From assembly GCA_030248135.1 (NCBI GenBank), contig JASANC010001597.1:92134-156133 (forward strand): 64,000 bases of DNA, read 5' to 3'. The position numbers were made by a program, and so were the translations under genes. The notes beneath the pieces were generated by a model, which saw nothing but the letters and a program-made list of their open reading frames with translations, searched no databases and was not told the DNA's origin. Below are positions 10,010 through 18,094 of this stretch, piece after piece; position 1 is the first letter of the stretch, and each line of letters begins with the position of its first letter. Origin of the DNA: Theristus sp. LFF4_11 (lineage: Eukaryota > Nematoda > Chromadorea > Monhysterida > Xyalidae).

Positions 10010-10516
10010 ATGGACAGTAAAGAGATAAACAGTCTGTGCCGTGCCGACCCTTTTATTAACCGTTATTTTGTCGGTGTACTTCCCGCGGATCATTTACCAG
10101 AAAAAATTGACTACCCCTGCTGCTTTGTAGCCAATACAAAACCATCTACACATCCAGGCGAACATTGGATTGGATTTTACATTGATGTTGAAAAAAATGG
10201 TACTCTATTTTGTTCTTATGGTCGTCAGCCTTTACCTTTTGCGTCTGCTGCTCTTAACCGGTACTGTGACAATTGGACATGGACAACAAAACGAATTCAG
10301 GGACCGTCGAGTACTACGTGTGGACAATATGTGATTTGTTTTCTTCATATGTTATGTCGTGATGTTAGCGTAAAAGATTTTCTTTCTTTGTTTTCTTGTA
10401 ACGTGTGTGAAAATGATGAAATTGTTACTGCGTTTATTAATGGTTTTTATGATGCCGAAACTTCTGTTTGTCATGATGATTTTATTGTCAATCAATCAAA
10501 TATTGTACTCGAATAA
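10010..10516 (+). CDS. Adenain-like cysteine protease (virion maturation)
   Basis: 168 residues. Catalytic His is H52 in GEHWIGF, oxyanion Gln is Q97 in RIQGPSS and nucleophile is C104 in TTCGQYV. In related proteases the acidic third residue lies in an FDSYG-type motif; here the same place reads FCSYG, so Cys68 replaces Asp. Activity may be altered or supported by another residue. The polyadenylation signal AATAAA at 10,512-10,517 overlaps the stop codon. It ends two bases before the convergent gene on the other strand. Confidence 0.9.
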   Translation: MDSKEINSLCRADPFINRYFVGVLPADHLPEKIDYPCCFVANTKPSTHPGEHWIGFYIDVEKNGTLFCSYGRQPLPFASAALNRYCDNWTWTTKRIQGPSSTTCGQYVICFLHMLCRDVSVKDFLSLFSCNVCENDEIVTAFINGFYDAETSVCHDDFIVNQSNIVLE

Positions 10517-10518
10517 AA

Positions 10519-10929
10519 TTATGAAGAATAACGCATTTGGACCATTGAATCGTAATAACAACAACAACACAAATCAAACGCATGATAGTAAAACGAATGC
10601 CGCAGCGCGGCTTTCCAAGCAAAATCACTGACAATCATCTCGAACGGTGTATGATACTTTAGAAAATCCAGCAGGTCGAACACCGTGATCTTAGGCTCAC
10701 TTCGAATCTCGTCTTCCCACTCTTTTATCACTTCGGCTCGTTCGACGCTGTGATGAGCTTCTTCAAAGAAACGGTCGAAATTCATGACACTGGAGAAACA
10801 TCCTGCGCGGTGATCGGGCGTTCGTGGTTCGGCCAGGTATTCGGCTCGAATAATCGGCAGCAGAACTTTTCTGTAGGCGGCGATGAACGCCTTTTTCAGG
10901 AACAGACGGGTCTCGGCGAAACTTTCCAT
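10519..10929 (-). CDS. Unrecognised Polinton accessory protein
   Basis: 136 residues on the minus strand, ATG at 10,929. I do not recognise a family. The protein starts MESFAETRLFLKKAFIAAY, is mostly helical and charged (EVIKEWEDEIRSEPKITVF), and ends in a Cys/Tyr-rich tail with CCCCYY. It diverges from the gene at 11,090 across a 160-bp promoter region with TATA-like TTATATATTG on its own strand. Base composition is GC-rich like polB and unlike the late block. Expression is supported by the promoter layout only. Confidence 0.65.
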   Translation of the reverse strand: MESFAETRLFLKKAFIAAYRKVLLPIIRAEYLAEPRTPDHRAGCFSSVMNFDRFFEEAHHSVERAEVIKEWEDEIRSEPKITVFDLLDFLKYHTPFEMIVSDFAWKAALRHSFYYHAFDLCCCCYYDSMVQMRYSS

Positions 10930-11089
10930 CTTTGAAAATAACTGAAATCGATCGGCAATATATAACTTTTAATGCGGCGAAATGACAACCAAATAGGCGG
11001 TAACGCGGCCGCATCAGAATGTATAAATACCCCCGATTTTTTGAAAATCGTCATTCTTGCTGTCTGATCATCTGCTGTGCTGCACCATC
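10930..11089. promoter_or_regulatory. Bidirectional promoter
   Basis: The plus strand has GGTAACGCGGCCGCATCAG (10,999-11,017) then TATAAATAC at 11,022-11,030. The minus strand has TCGCCGCATTAAAA (rc of about 10,967-10,980) then TTATATATTG. Both halves resemble the motif before polB. The TATA at 11,022 predicts a start near 11,050, which favours the ATG at 11,090 over that at 11,057. Confidence 0.65.
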
Positions 11090-11662
11090 ATGAAGCCTGT
11101 TATCGCCAGCGACGAAGCTCCGTTCATAACGCGCTACCTGAAAGAAAAAGAGAAGATCGAAATGAAAAAGATGTACGAGTATTTCGCCGAATGCTACGGT
11201 GACGTGCTGCATCAGTGGCTGTCGAAAGAAGAAAACCGAAGCTGCATGTGCCTGGCGTGTCAGACGTCGTACATGTTTACACCTGAAAAAGCGGAAATGC
11301 GCGGCATGACCCACGTATGCCTGAAACCGGCTGGTGACGTTGTGCGCCTGAACAAAACTGTCTTGTGGAATAAGCTGCCGCCCGACGATGAAGAAACCGT
11401 CCTCGAAGAATTCTGTTGCCGTGTGCTCACCGACCAGGAGATCAGTAAACGCGGCTTGTGGAACTGGCTCATGGCCGATACGTCCGTTTGCGACCGGTTC
11501 GACAATAACATTGATAAAATCGCCGACTGGTTGGATGAAAATCGTCCGAAACCGGTGTTCACTGCGTTACCGACGTTCTACGGAAAGTCGAAAAAGTCAG
11601 GGAAGACTGACGATTGTGACGCCGACGAAAGTGATTCTGGTACTGATATTGGTGGATGGTGA
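11090..11662 (+). CDS. Unrecognised Polinton accessory protein with Cys cluster
   Basis: 190 residues, ATG at 11,090. No family recognised. A CMCLACQTSY segment, followed after about 20 residues by THVCLKP, could bind zinc. The centre has helix-forming acidic stretches (DDEETVLEEFCCRVLTDQ) and Trp-rich GLWNWLMADTS. The last 25 residues are Lys then Asp/Ser-rich (DDCDADESDSGTD). It is GC-rich and AATAAA follows at 11,732. It is probably expressed early with polB, because it shares the promoter motif; that is inference. A DNA-binding or host-interaction role is possible but unsupported. Confidence 0.7.
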   Translation: MKPVIASDEAPFITRYLKEKEKIEMKKMYEYFAECYGDVLHQWLSKEENRSCMCLACQTSYMFTPEKAEMRGMTHVCLKPAGDVVRLNKTVLWNKLPPDDEETVLEEFCCRVLTDQEISKRGLWNWLMADTSVCDRFDNNIDKIADWLDENRPKPVFTALPTFYGKSKKSGKTDDCDADESDSGTDIGGW

Positions 11663-12318
11663 CTAAATTTGTGTAAATTTGTGCCATGTTTAAAACCGTG
11701 ACTTTTATTGTTTGTTGTTGTCTGGACTTGAAATAAAAAATCTTTGAAAAAACTTTGCTGGTCATCTTGAGTAAAAAACAGTTTATGGACACACGGCAAT
11801 AACGCAAACAAATGCATATGCAAACAGAAGCACCCATCAATATGCATTAAAACCGCATGGAAACGCATGCGCGCAATGTACAGTTCATGCAACTACCTCG
11901 ACCCAGTAACGCGACCACTATGTAAACAGCGCTGAGTTTGTCATTATGCAGTTGACACGCACAAAAAATTGCAAACAGTGAGCGATATGCGTGTGTGTTG
12001 GTGTGCTGTATAAAGCAAGCAAGCACACAGCAACAGAATCAAGCACTCAAAAAGACGTTCCGAACAGACACACCTATTGTGGTGTGCTTTTGTGCAAACC
12101 CCGGCCGATCTGGCAAGTTAAGCCGTGCAGCGCACGGTCAGTTTTTGGTTCGCACCTCGCTGCACTTTTTTTATCAACCAGCGCTCAAGTTATCATTTTT
12201 GCATGCACACGCATAATGCTAAATGCACGCGTTGCATATCTCACATTCGACCCAGCAACATCGCCGCAAACACGGGCATAAATACGTGTGCGCGCATGTG
12301 TGTGAAAACAAAGTTGTC
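11663..12318 (+). other. Non-coding segment with two promoter-like motif copies
   Basis: It contains the AATAAA of the upstream gene (11,732-11,737). A motif copy ACCCAGTAACGCGACCAC (11,901-11,918) is followed, as at position 121, by AGCGCTG. A TATAAAGC lies at about 12,008. A second motif copy ACCCAGCAACATCGCCGC (12,250-12,267) precedes CATAAATAC at 12,278. The last pair sits 69 bp before the small basic gene. The first pair has no obvious ORF directly behind it and may drive a longer leader for the same gene. Confidence 0.5.
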
Positions 12319-12465
12319 ATGACGCTAAACGCTCCGACTCGCCCGGTGACGACGAATAAGATCAGAAAAGTGCCGAAGAAAAAGGCACCAGCGCCTCTTT
12401 TCAAGAAGGCACTGAAAGCATATCGTTTGAAAATTGCCCAGCGAGCGGGCGCAACAAAGTTCTAA
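12319..12465 (+). CDS. 48-residue Lys-rich basic protein (candidate DNA-condensing peptide)
   Basis: The ATG at 12,319 is the first after the CATAAATAC box; an in-frame ATG at 12,223 lies upstream of that box and is less likely. The peptide is strongly basic with Lys/Ala/Pro motifs (VPKKKAPAP, then LFKKALKAY), like H1 tails, protamines or small viral core peptides. No core histone fold is possible at this length. Two hairpins follow the stop codon, the second a textbook histone mRNA 3' stem-loop, so the transcript may be processed like a replication-dependent histone mRNA. The promoter motif ties it to the Polinton. It could instead be a captured host fragment. Confidence 0.6.
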   Translation: MTLNAPTRPVTTNKIRKVPKKKAPAPLFKKALKAYRLKIAQRAGATKF

Positions 12466-12466
12466 A

Positions 12467-12482
12467 GGCTGTCACAACAGCC
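12467..12482 (+). terminator. First hairpin after the basic gene
   Basis: GGCTGT-CACA-ACAGCC forms a perfect 6-bp stem with a 4-nt loop, two bases after the stop codon. Stem and loop sizes equal those of the histone-type hairpin downstream, though the loop sequence does not match the histone consensus. Confidence 0.5.
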
Positions 12483-12499
12483 ACTTACCCTACCCCAAC

Positions 12500-12519
12500 G
12501 GCCCTCTTCAGGGCCACCA
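12500..12519 (+). terminator. Histone-type 3' stem-loop
   Basis: GGCCCT-CTTC-AGGGCC followed by ACCA, with CCCCAAC on the 5' side, agrees with the metazoan replication-dependent histone mRNA end (6-bp stem GGYYYT/ARRRCC, 4-nt pyrimidine-rich loop, ACCA flank). It begins 35 nt after the stop, the usual distance. No clear purine-rich downstream element is seen. SLBP-dependent 3' processing is the known role of this structure. Confidence 0.75.
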
Positions 12520-12593
12520 AGGTTAACCATAATATGCATCAACCAACAGGGACGCAGGGAGCAGAAAAATGGTAAGGACCAATGGGCGAAAAC

Positions 12594-12705
12594 AGGGAGC
12601 AGGACATATCAGGGAGCAACCAGGGAGCAGGACAGATCAGGGAGCAACCAGGGAGCAGGACAGATCAGGGAGCAACCAGGGAGCAGGACAGATCAGGGAG
12701 CAGCG
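12594..12705 (+). repeat. 28-bp tandem repeat, about 4 copies
   Basis: A 28-bp unit built around CAGGGAGCAGGACAGATCAG and GGAGCAAC is repeated about four times almost exactly. It lies just outside the last recognisable Polinton feature and may mark the element's edge. Confidence 0.9.
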
Positions 12706-12744
12706 AAATCTGCTCCCTAATTACCCCCCCCTGTACTACTTGTA

Positions 12745-13014
12745 CGGAATGGCCGTTTAAACATGGCAGCTTTTTTCAGGGTGCAGCGCGAAATTTGAAT
12801 GAAAGAAGAAAGACGTTCAAAAACACAACTGTGTGTCAAATTTGACGTGTTTTTTTTAACTAATTGAGTCTTCGTGCTATTCTGTTCGGTTTTCCCCCTG
12901 CACACACACGATTGGAAATTATCTTAAACTTCTTGAAAAACACAACTCCTAGTCTGCGATTGATCCCGCCTTGATTGAGACTACATGGACTGTCTTATTT
13001 ATTCGGCCATACTG
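12745..13014 (+). mobile_element. MITE family A, copy 1
   Basis: Starts CGGAATGGCCG and ends CGGCCATACTG with TA on both sides. About 270 bp, no coding capacity. Three more copies are in the window. TA target duplication and the inverted ends fit a Tc1/mariner-type non-autonomous element. Confidence 0.85.
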
Positions 13015-13272
13015 TATAGCAAATGCAGCAAATGAGCTGTGCCGTCTATAACTTCAAAAAAAAACATACAGTTTGTATTATCCAAAATTTAAGACTCTGA
13101 TTCATACACTGAGTGGTTCCAACGTCTGATACAGAGACCCATACAGGGTTCAGTGTTCCAGCTTTTACAATCAGCCAATCATGCATTTGGATGCAAAGCT
13201 GTGTACTGCTTCTGTTTGTGTGTTTCTGTGTGTGCATGTTCATTGTGTCCCATCAATGGTTTCTTCATGCAG

Positions 13273-13413
13273 CTTTGCCTGCGGTGGCTGGGATAGATCA
13301 GACAAGCGCAGCTGCGAACGATACTCAGCCTCCACGGGATGGACACCGATTGACGACATGCCCGGTCGAGGTCGCGTTTATGTATGTTGGCACGTTTTAC
13401 TCGATTGCAATCG
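13273..13413 (+). pseudogene. Kelch-repeat exon fragment with frameshift
   Basis: After a splice acceptor-like CTTCATGCAG, one frame reads CGGWDRSDKRSCERYSASTG then WTPIDDMP, matching the first half of a kelch blade (GG, ERY, W, MP). The second half, FMYVGTFYSIAIG ending at a GTGAGC donor, is in another frame, so at least one indel is present. The length of 141 bp equals one kelch repeat. A related fragment lies at 16,532. I infer a decayed host kelch gene split by repeats. Confidence 0.5.
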
Positions 13414-14321
13414 GTGAGCACACGCAGACACGACCGAATGTCATGTTGCAAAAAAAGTTTGGTTAACTTAAGACTCCGCGAATTTTTTTATTGTGTTAGA
13501 AAATAATTGACGTGACACAACAGGGTATCTTATAAACCTCTCCACTCCAAACCAACCACACCAAAAGGGGTACTGTACCTCCCCATTACACTGTGGTGAA
13601 GAAATTGTGAAAATCACAGGGAAAACGGTCTACCGGTATGAAAAAATAAAAATGCGGGAGACGCACATAAAAGGAGGAATATGGCCTTGTGTAAGCAGCG
13701 AGAAACTTTTTTGCTTCGTAACTATTTTCAAATCTCTGATGTGGCACACGGATACAAGTACATAAGAGTCATATTTTTGCGCCGCGTTTGTTTTGCTGAA
13801 AAACCTAAAAAAAACTTCAAAAGCGTTTTTCATATTGTCCTCTTCAGTTAGTGCGAAATCCCAGCATGTGTGAAATTCTGCAAACTCTGTGCAGAAACAA
13901 AAAGAGACTGCAAAGCGTTGCTGCAGATTCGCTCTATTGTTGATGACGTACGCACAGTACGTACACACCAGTGACAAAAATGTGTTGTCTTCCGTTGATT
14001 TTCACCCTCCTTCCCAGTTCCAAAAACCCGAAGGTACCAAAGTCCTGTGGATTGTTGTAGGAGGAGTGTGGATGTTGGCTGAACCGTCCGTCCCATGAGC
14101 CATCGCCTTCGCCACAAGGGGATTTTGCCTTCACCACAAGAAGGGGACACATTGCCTTTGCCAATACTTCTGCGCAACGCTTTGTTCTTGGCAAAGCAGT
14201 GTCAGTGATCGAAGATGTAATCTCTGTTTTGGCAGTATTACGTCACTATTTGCTCGAAATGCAGCGAATGTAAGTTTCTTTTGTCGAAAAAAGAAGAGGG
14301 CGTCCATGTGCAACCGAAATA

Positions 14322-14759
14322 CCGTATTACCTCTAATAAACCCCCATGGGGGTTTATTTCTTTAGCGACTTCTGGGGGTGGGGGTTTATTTTGGGGGGGG
14401 GGGGTATTTTGGGGGGGGGGTTTATTTACAAACAAATTCTAGGGGTGGGGGTTTGTTGAAAAATGACAAAAATACCTTGCATGGCAGGCAAGAAACTTTT
14501 CACAGAGATTTCCTTTTGTAACAGCCTTTTGTAATGAAATTACCACTAACTCATCCCTTTGGGACCTTTGGTAGCACAATTTCACCAATGTCACTGCATT
14601 CAGCCACTGAATTCGCTAGGTATGTGTTTCAATCAGGTTTCTAATAAACCCCCATGGGAGTTTATTTGGGGGGGGATTATTTGGAAACTTGTCGAGGGGG
14701 TGGGGGTTTATTTTGGGGGGGGGTTAATTTTGGGGGGGGGTTTAATAGAGGTAATACGG
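14322..14759 (+). mobile_element. G-rich palindromic insert in repeat G copy 1
   Basis: Inverted ends ACCGTATTACCTCTAATAAA and its near complement ...TTTAATAGAGGTAATACGGT bound about 440 bp that are absent from copy 2 of repeat G. Inside are CCCCCATGGGGG palindromes and several runs of 8-12 G that could form quadruplexes. No coding region. Confidence 0.75.
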
Positions 14760-15039
14760 TAATGAATAAACGGCGCAAAAATATGGCTCTTATGTACTTG
14801 TATCCGTGTGCCACATCAGAGATTTGAAAATAGTTACGAAGCAAAAAAGTTTCTCGCTGCTTACACAAGGCCATATTCCTCCTTTTATGTGCGTCTCCCG
14901 CATTTTTAGATAATATTCTGACTTTTACATAAGTCCCAAAAATCGGACATAGTTCAGAATGCGTTGCACATATTCTTCCGAACTTCCCATTAGGCATCAG
15001 CCCACCGAATTTTTATCCATTTTTCGTTTTGGAAAGATG

Positions 15040-15690
15040 TCGCCAGCTTCCATAGCCGATTTACCCAAAATCGTCAGGATTCAGTATCTAAAATTGCTCA
15101 CATAGGAATATGAATCTAACCCAGAATCCGTGATCAGCGCATTGAATTATACCCTGGACTACACAGGTCTCCTGTTTTTTTTTGTTTTAGACCGACTTCA
15201 CCAATTTCCGCGGGCGATTCGCCCGAAATCGTCACAGTCATTATCCTAGCATACACACACACAGAAACTAACCAGAAATTCGTGATCAGCGCATTGAATT
15301 ACTCTGGACTACACAATTTTCTTATTTTTTGTTTTTTGCCCCGATTTCGCCAATCTCCACGGCCGATTCGCCTAAAATCGTAACGATTCAATATCTAGAG
15401 TTGCTTACATTAGAAAACTAACCTAAAATTCGTGATCAGCGCATTGAATTACCCTGAACTACACCATTTTCTTACTTTTTGTTTCTGGGCCGATTTCGCC
15501 AATTTCCACGGTCGATTCGCCTGAAGTCATCACGATTCGGTATCTAGAGTTGCTCACATAAGAAAATAACCGAAAATTCGTGATCAGCGCACCGAAGAAC
15601 CTCGGAATACATTGTTTTCTCATTTCTTATTTTTGGACCGATTTCGCCAATTTTCACGGCCGATTCGCCCGAAGTCGACTTTGGTTATTT
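15040..15690 (+). repeat. About 150-bp satellite units in repeat G copy 1
   Basis: The word GTGATCAGCGCATTGAATTA or close variants recurs at about 15,130, 15,281, 15,432 and 15,580, with GATTTCGCCAATTTCCACGG between. Units are diverged. Confidence 0.85.
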
Positions 15691-16400
15691 AGCTGGTATT
15701 TGTTTAACTTAGGTTTGTTTAAACTAACTATATGTTTGAATTTGAGCTCTTTAGCTGTTCTTAGTTGGTTTTGCAAACTTGTTTCCTGATGTGAAACTGT
15801 CACTGTTATGGTCAAAAACATGGATATTGATGCGATCAACTGGAAAAAATACCCATTTTTGGCATTTTCTTCACATTTTTCAACAAATAAAGATCGAATT
15901 CAAACTCTGCGTAGTTTTTTACCTCAGGAAACGTTGTTGGTTTGTCAAATGACGTTTTCTTGCACACGCTGAAATTGCAAACGTACGTTAAAATGTGCAT
16001 TTTCTGTCATTTTGTGCGAAAAGGCTAAATTTTGAGCCTTGGGGAGCATCGTAGAAAAAAATAAATGCGAAATTTGAAAAATTTAGCAAATTTTAACTTA
16101 GAAAATGTTTTTATCATAACAGTCAGAATTTTCAAAGTATCACTGAAACTGCGAACACATTTTATGACATAGCCGAAAAAAAGGGGTCCACAAGAATAAC
16201 GTTTTTCTCGTTCAGAATCCATCTTATGCGCACACAGCGTGTGTAAAACATTACCACGAAAAAATTTCTAGTGCACACAGCATACCTGTGGACTATCTAC
16301 CTGTGTGCAGCGGAAAAAATTCTCAACTCCTTTTATGTTCACAATGCGAGGCAAACTAATTTTGGAATTTACGCGCGAGCGACTGACGGGCCATATTATG

Positions 16401-16500
16401 TCTCATCCGCTGTCCGCTGCGCTCCGCTTCGCTCGCGAATGGACATGATGTCTCATCCGCTGTCCGCTGCGCTCCGCTTCGCTCGCGAATGGACATGATA
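16401..16500 (+). repeat. 50-bp exact tandem duplication
   Basis: TCTCATCCGCTGTCCGCTGC and its following bases occur twice with a 50-bp period at the end of repeat G copy 1; copy 2 at 51,121 has a single unit. Confidence 0.9.
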
Positions 16501-16531
16501 CAAAGCAGAAATGTAAACTGCCTCTTTCTAG

Positions 16532-16660
16532 CTGCCACTGATAGCCGTCGGTCGAGGGCAATTGCTGGCAATTGGTGGGGACCATTATGGCGATGGTGAT
16601 CGCAATGGCCGGGCAGACACCATTGCCCGCTACAGCCGGGGCAGCTGGACGATGCTCAAT
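16532..16660 (+). pseudogene. Kelch-repeat exon (possibly decayed)
   Basis: 43 codons between an acceptor (CTCTTTCTAG) and a donor (GTGAGC), phase 0 at both ends. It reads LPLIAVGRGQLLAIGGD..., then ADTIARYSRGSWTMLN, a kelch blade with the GG, the Y and the W in register. The kelch pattern seems to continue past the donor (ARVQKPILVL) in a shifted frame, suggesting decay. Together with 13,273-13,413 it implies a kelch gene on the plus strand interrupted by repeat G. No other exon was found, so a functional gene cannot be claimed. Confidence 0.45.
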
Positions 16661-17009
16661 GTGAGCCTGCCCGCGTGCAAAAGCCAATATTGGTGTTATC
16701 GTTTTGTCGTCGGCATTCGGACGACTTAGCCTTCCCGGCGATTTTTTATTGCGATACCTGTGTTTGTTTTGTTTTTTTTGTTTCGCAAAACGTATTTGTA
16801 CAGTTTTATTTTATAACTTGTTTGCTTGCAGTTTCTTTTATGATTTTTTTGTTGGTGTGTGGCAGTTTGTGTGAACTTTGTATTTTTAATTGTGGTTTTT
16901 TATCTCACCTTGATTGTGTTCTAGCACTCGCCTTGTCTCACCTTGAATGCACGAAAAGAACGAAAGTGTCTGTTTCCTTTCGCAATCGCATTGATCACAT
17001 TCAAAAAGA

Positions 17010-17690
17010 TGCCAAATTCAATTCGACGTCGTCGTCGTTGTGTTTCTGTTTTTTAGTGCTCATAAGTTGTAATTTGCTGCTCACACAATTCTCCTCGGTT
17101 TATTCCAAAAGCCAAAATAAACCAGACGACGACGTTCCCTCTGGATCGATCTCTTCCCCAATGACGTCGCCCTGAAGTTCAAAATAACGTTTCTGCACTT
17201 TTGTCAATTTTTCTGCTTAAAAAACCAGTATTTCAATCCTGTTTGAGTTTTGTCGCACTTTAAAAGCGTCTCCAGCGGTTTCCTCGGCAAAAACTGAAGT
17301 AAAACATTAAAGACCTTGCAAAGGGCTCCGACCTTATCGGATTTTGATGGTGTCAACATTTTGCATTTTTTGGTTTCCCGCCGTGTGACAGACCGGCCAC
17401 TTTTGGGTGGAATCTTATAAGTGAGAGGAATAGTATTGTGGATTTATTCAAACGTGTCCGGACTAAAATGACGTCATTTGTTTTAAAAACGCCCGTATGT
17501 CAAAGTACATGCACTAAAATGTCAGTTTGATGTGACTGAATCGACATTCATCATTTGTTTGCGGGAAGAAACCGGCTAAACGGAAAGTCTGGTTTGCTGT
17601 GAACGGCAAGCGCATGTTTGGCGGCACATGACGTCATTTCAGTGGGACACGTTTAAAAAAATAGGCCATACATACAAGACTTTACGGGAG
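17010..17690 (+). repeat. Repeat family C, copy 1 (contains MITE B)
   Basis: Shared with 28,220-28,660 (common words GTGCTCATAAGTTGT, GACGTTCCCTCT, CGCACTTTAAAAG) and, at its end, with 43,690-43,885 (TTATAAGTGAGAGGAA, GACTTTACGG). MITE B is inserted near the right end at a TA. Confidence 0.8.
17433..17671 (+). mobile_element. MITE family B, copy 1
   Basis: About 239 bp with long inverted ends (AAACGTGTCC...GGACACGTTT and TGACGTCA cores). An inverted copy is at 51,588-51,824. Its insertion splits repeat C, and the flanks suggest a TA target. Confidence 0.85.
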
Positions 17691-18094
17691 TTGTACAGTC
17701 ACATTTTGTACCTGATTCGTATTCGTACGATTTTACGACCATAACAGCACGACCACAAAATCAGAAACAACACACTGTTTTGTTTGGATTATGTTGCACC
17801 AAATTTTAGATTTCCTGAACAATGTGAAAGAAATCAGGCAATACACAAAATAAGATAACAACCAACAAATCGATAGAATAAACCTCAACAACAAATGACA
17901 CTATCAACTGGTTGTTATATATTTGACATCCATAAAAATTTGTTCGCCAAACCTATTCGTAGAATATACAAATTTAGTGGTTGACCTTGACAGTTGAAAG
18001 TTTTGAGCTTGTTTCTCATTGTGATAGCCAACCAGCAGTGAATCCATTAATCCGTCAATGAAGCCGTCCGACTTTTGTCAGTGCCACCAATTTC
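17691..18094. other. Intergenic, no feature seen
   Basis: AT-rich stretch between repeat C and the ADI1 stop codon. No ORF, RNA gene or repeat recognised. Confidence 0.5.

Larger units (their letters stand above)
1..12540 (+). mobile_element. Polinton/Maverick virus-like DNA transposon (most of the element; ends not resolved)
   Basis: The block carries the full Polinton core set: protein-primed PolB, HerA/FtsK-type packaging ATPase, rve-family integrase, adenain-like protease, double-jelly-roll major capsid protein and penton-like minor capsid protein, with several small genes typical of this family. All are open reading frames without internal stops. The late block from 4459 to 10516 is unidirectional, and many of its neighbouring genes overlap by a few bases. 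Polintons replicate with their own polymerase, integrate through the integrase and are thought to form virions. The expected long terminal inverted repeats and 6-bp target duplication were not found; the left end may lie before base 1, and the right limit near 12,540 is only where recognisable element features stop. Confidence 0.93.
13647..16500 (+). repeat. Long interspersed repeat G, copy 1
   Basis: About 2.9 kb shared with 48,493-51,168. In order: an inverted-repeat pair (about 13,652-13,800 and 14,757-14,909, TAAAAATGCGG...CCGCATTTTTA), a central spacer, a satellite of about 150 bp, an AT-rich segment, and a conserved end with GTCCGCTGCGCTCCGCTTCG. No transposase is visible. Copy 1 carries an extra G-rich insert at 14,322-14,759 and a 50-bp duplication at its end. 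Confidence 0.85.

Noticed and set aside
1..12540. Terminal inverted repeats of the Polinton
   Set aside because: The best inverted match, AACACACACGCAT at 81-93 against 11,987-11,999, is only 13 bp of GT-rich sequence and cannot be called a terminus.
15040..15690. Satellite units as a CRISPR-like array
   Set aside because: Units are about 150 bp, diverged along their whole length, and in a eukaryotic repeat; no repeat-spacer structure.
16675..17175. 166-codon plus-strand ORF
   Set aside because: It runs from the decayed kelch exon into repeat C and is hydrophobic low-complexity; no consistent gene model.
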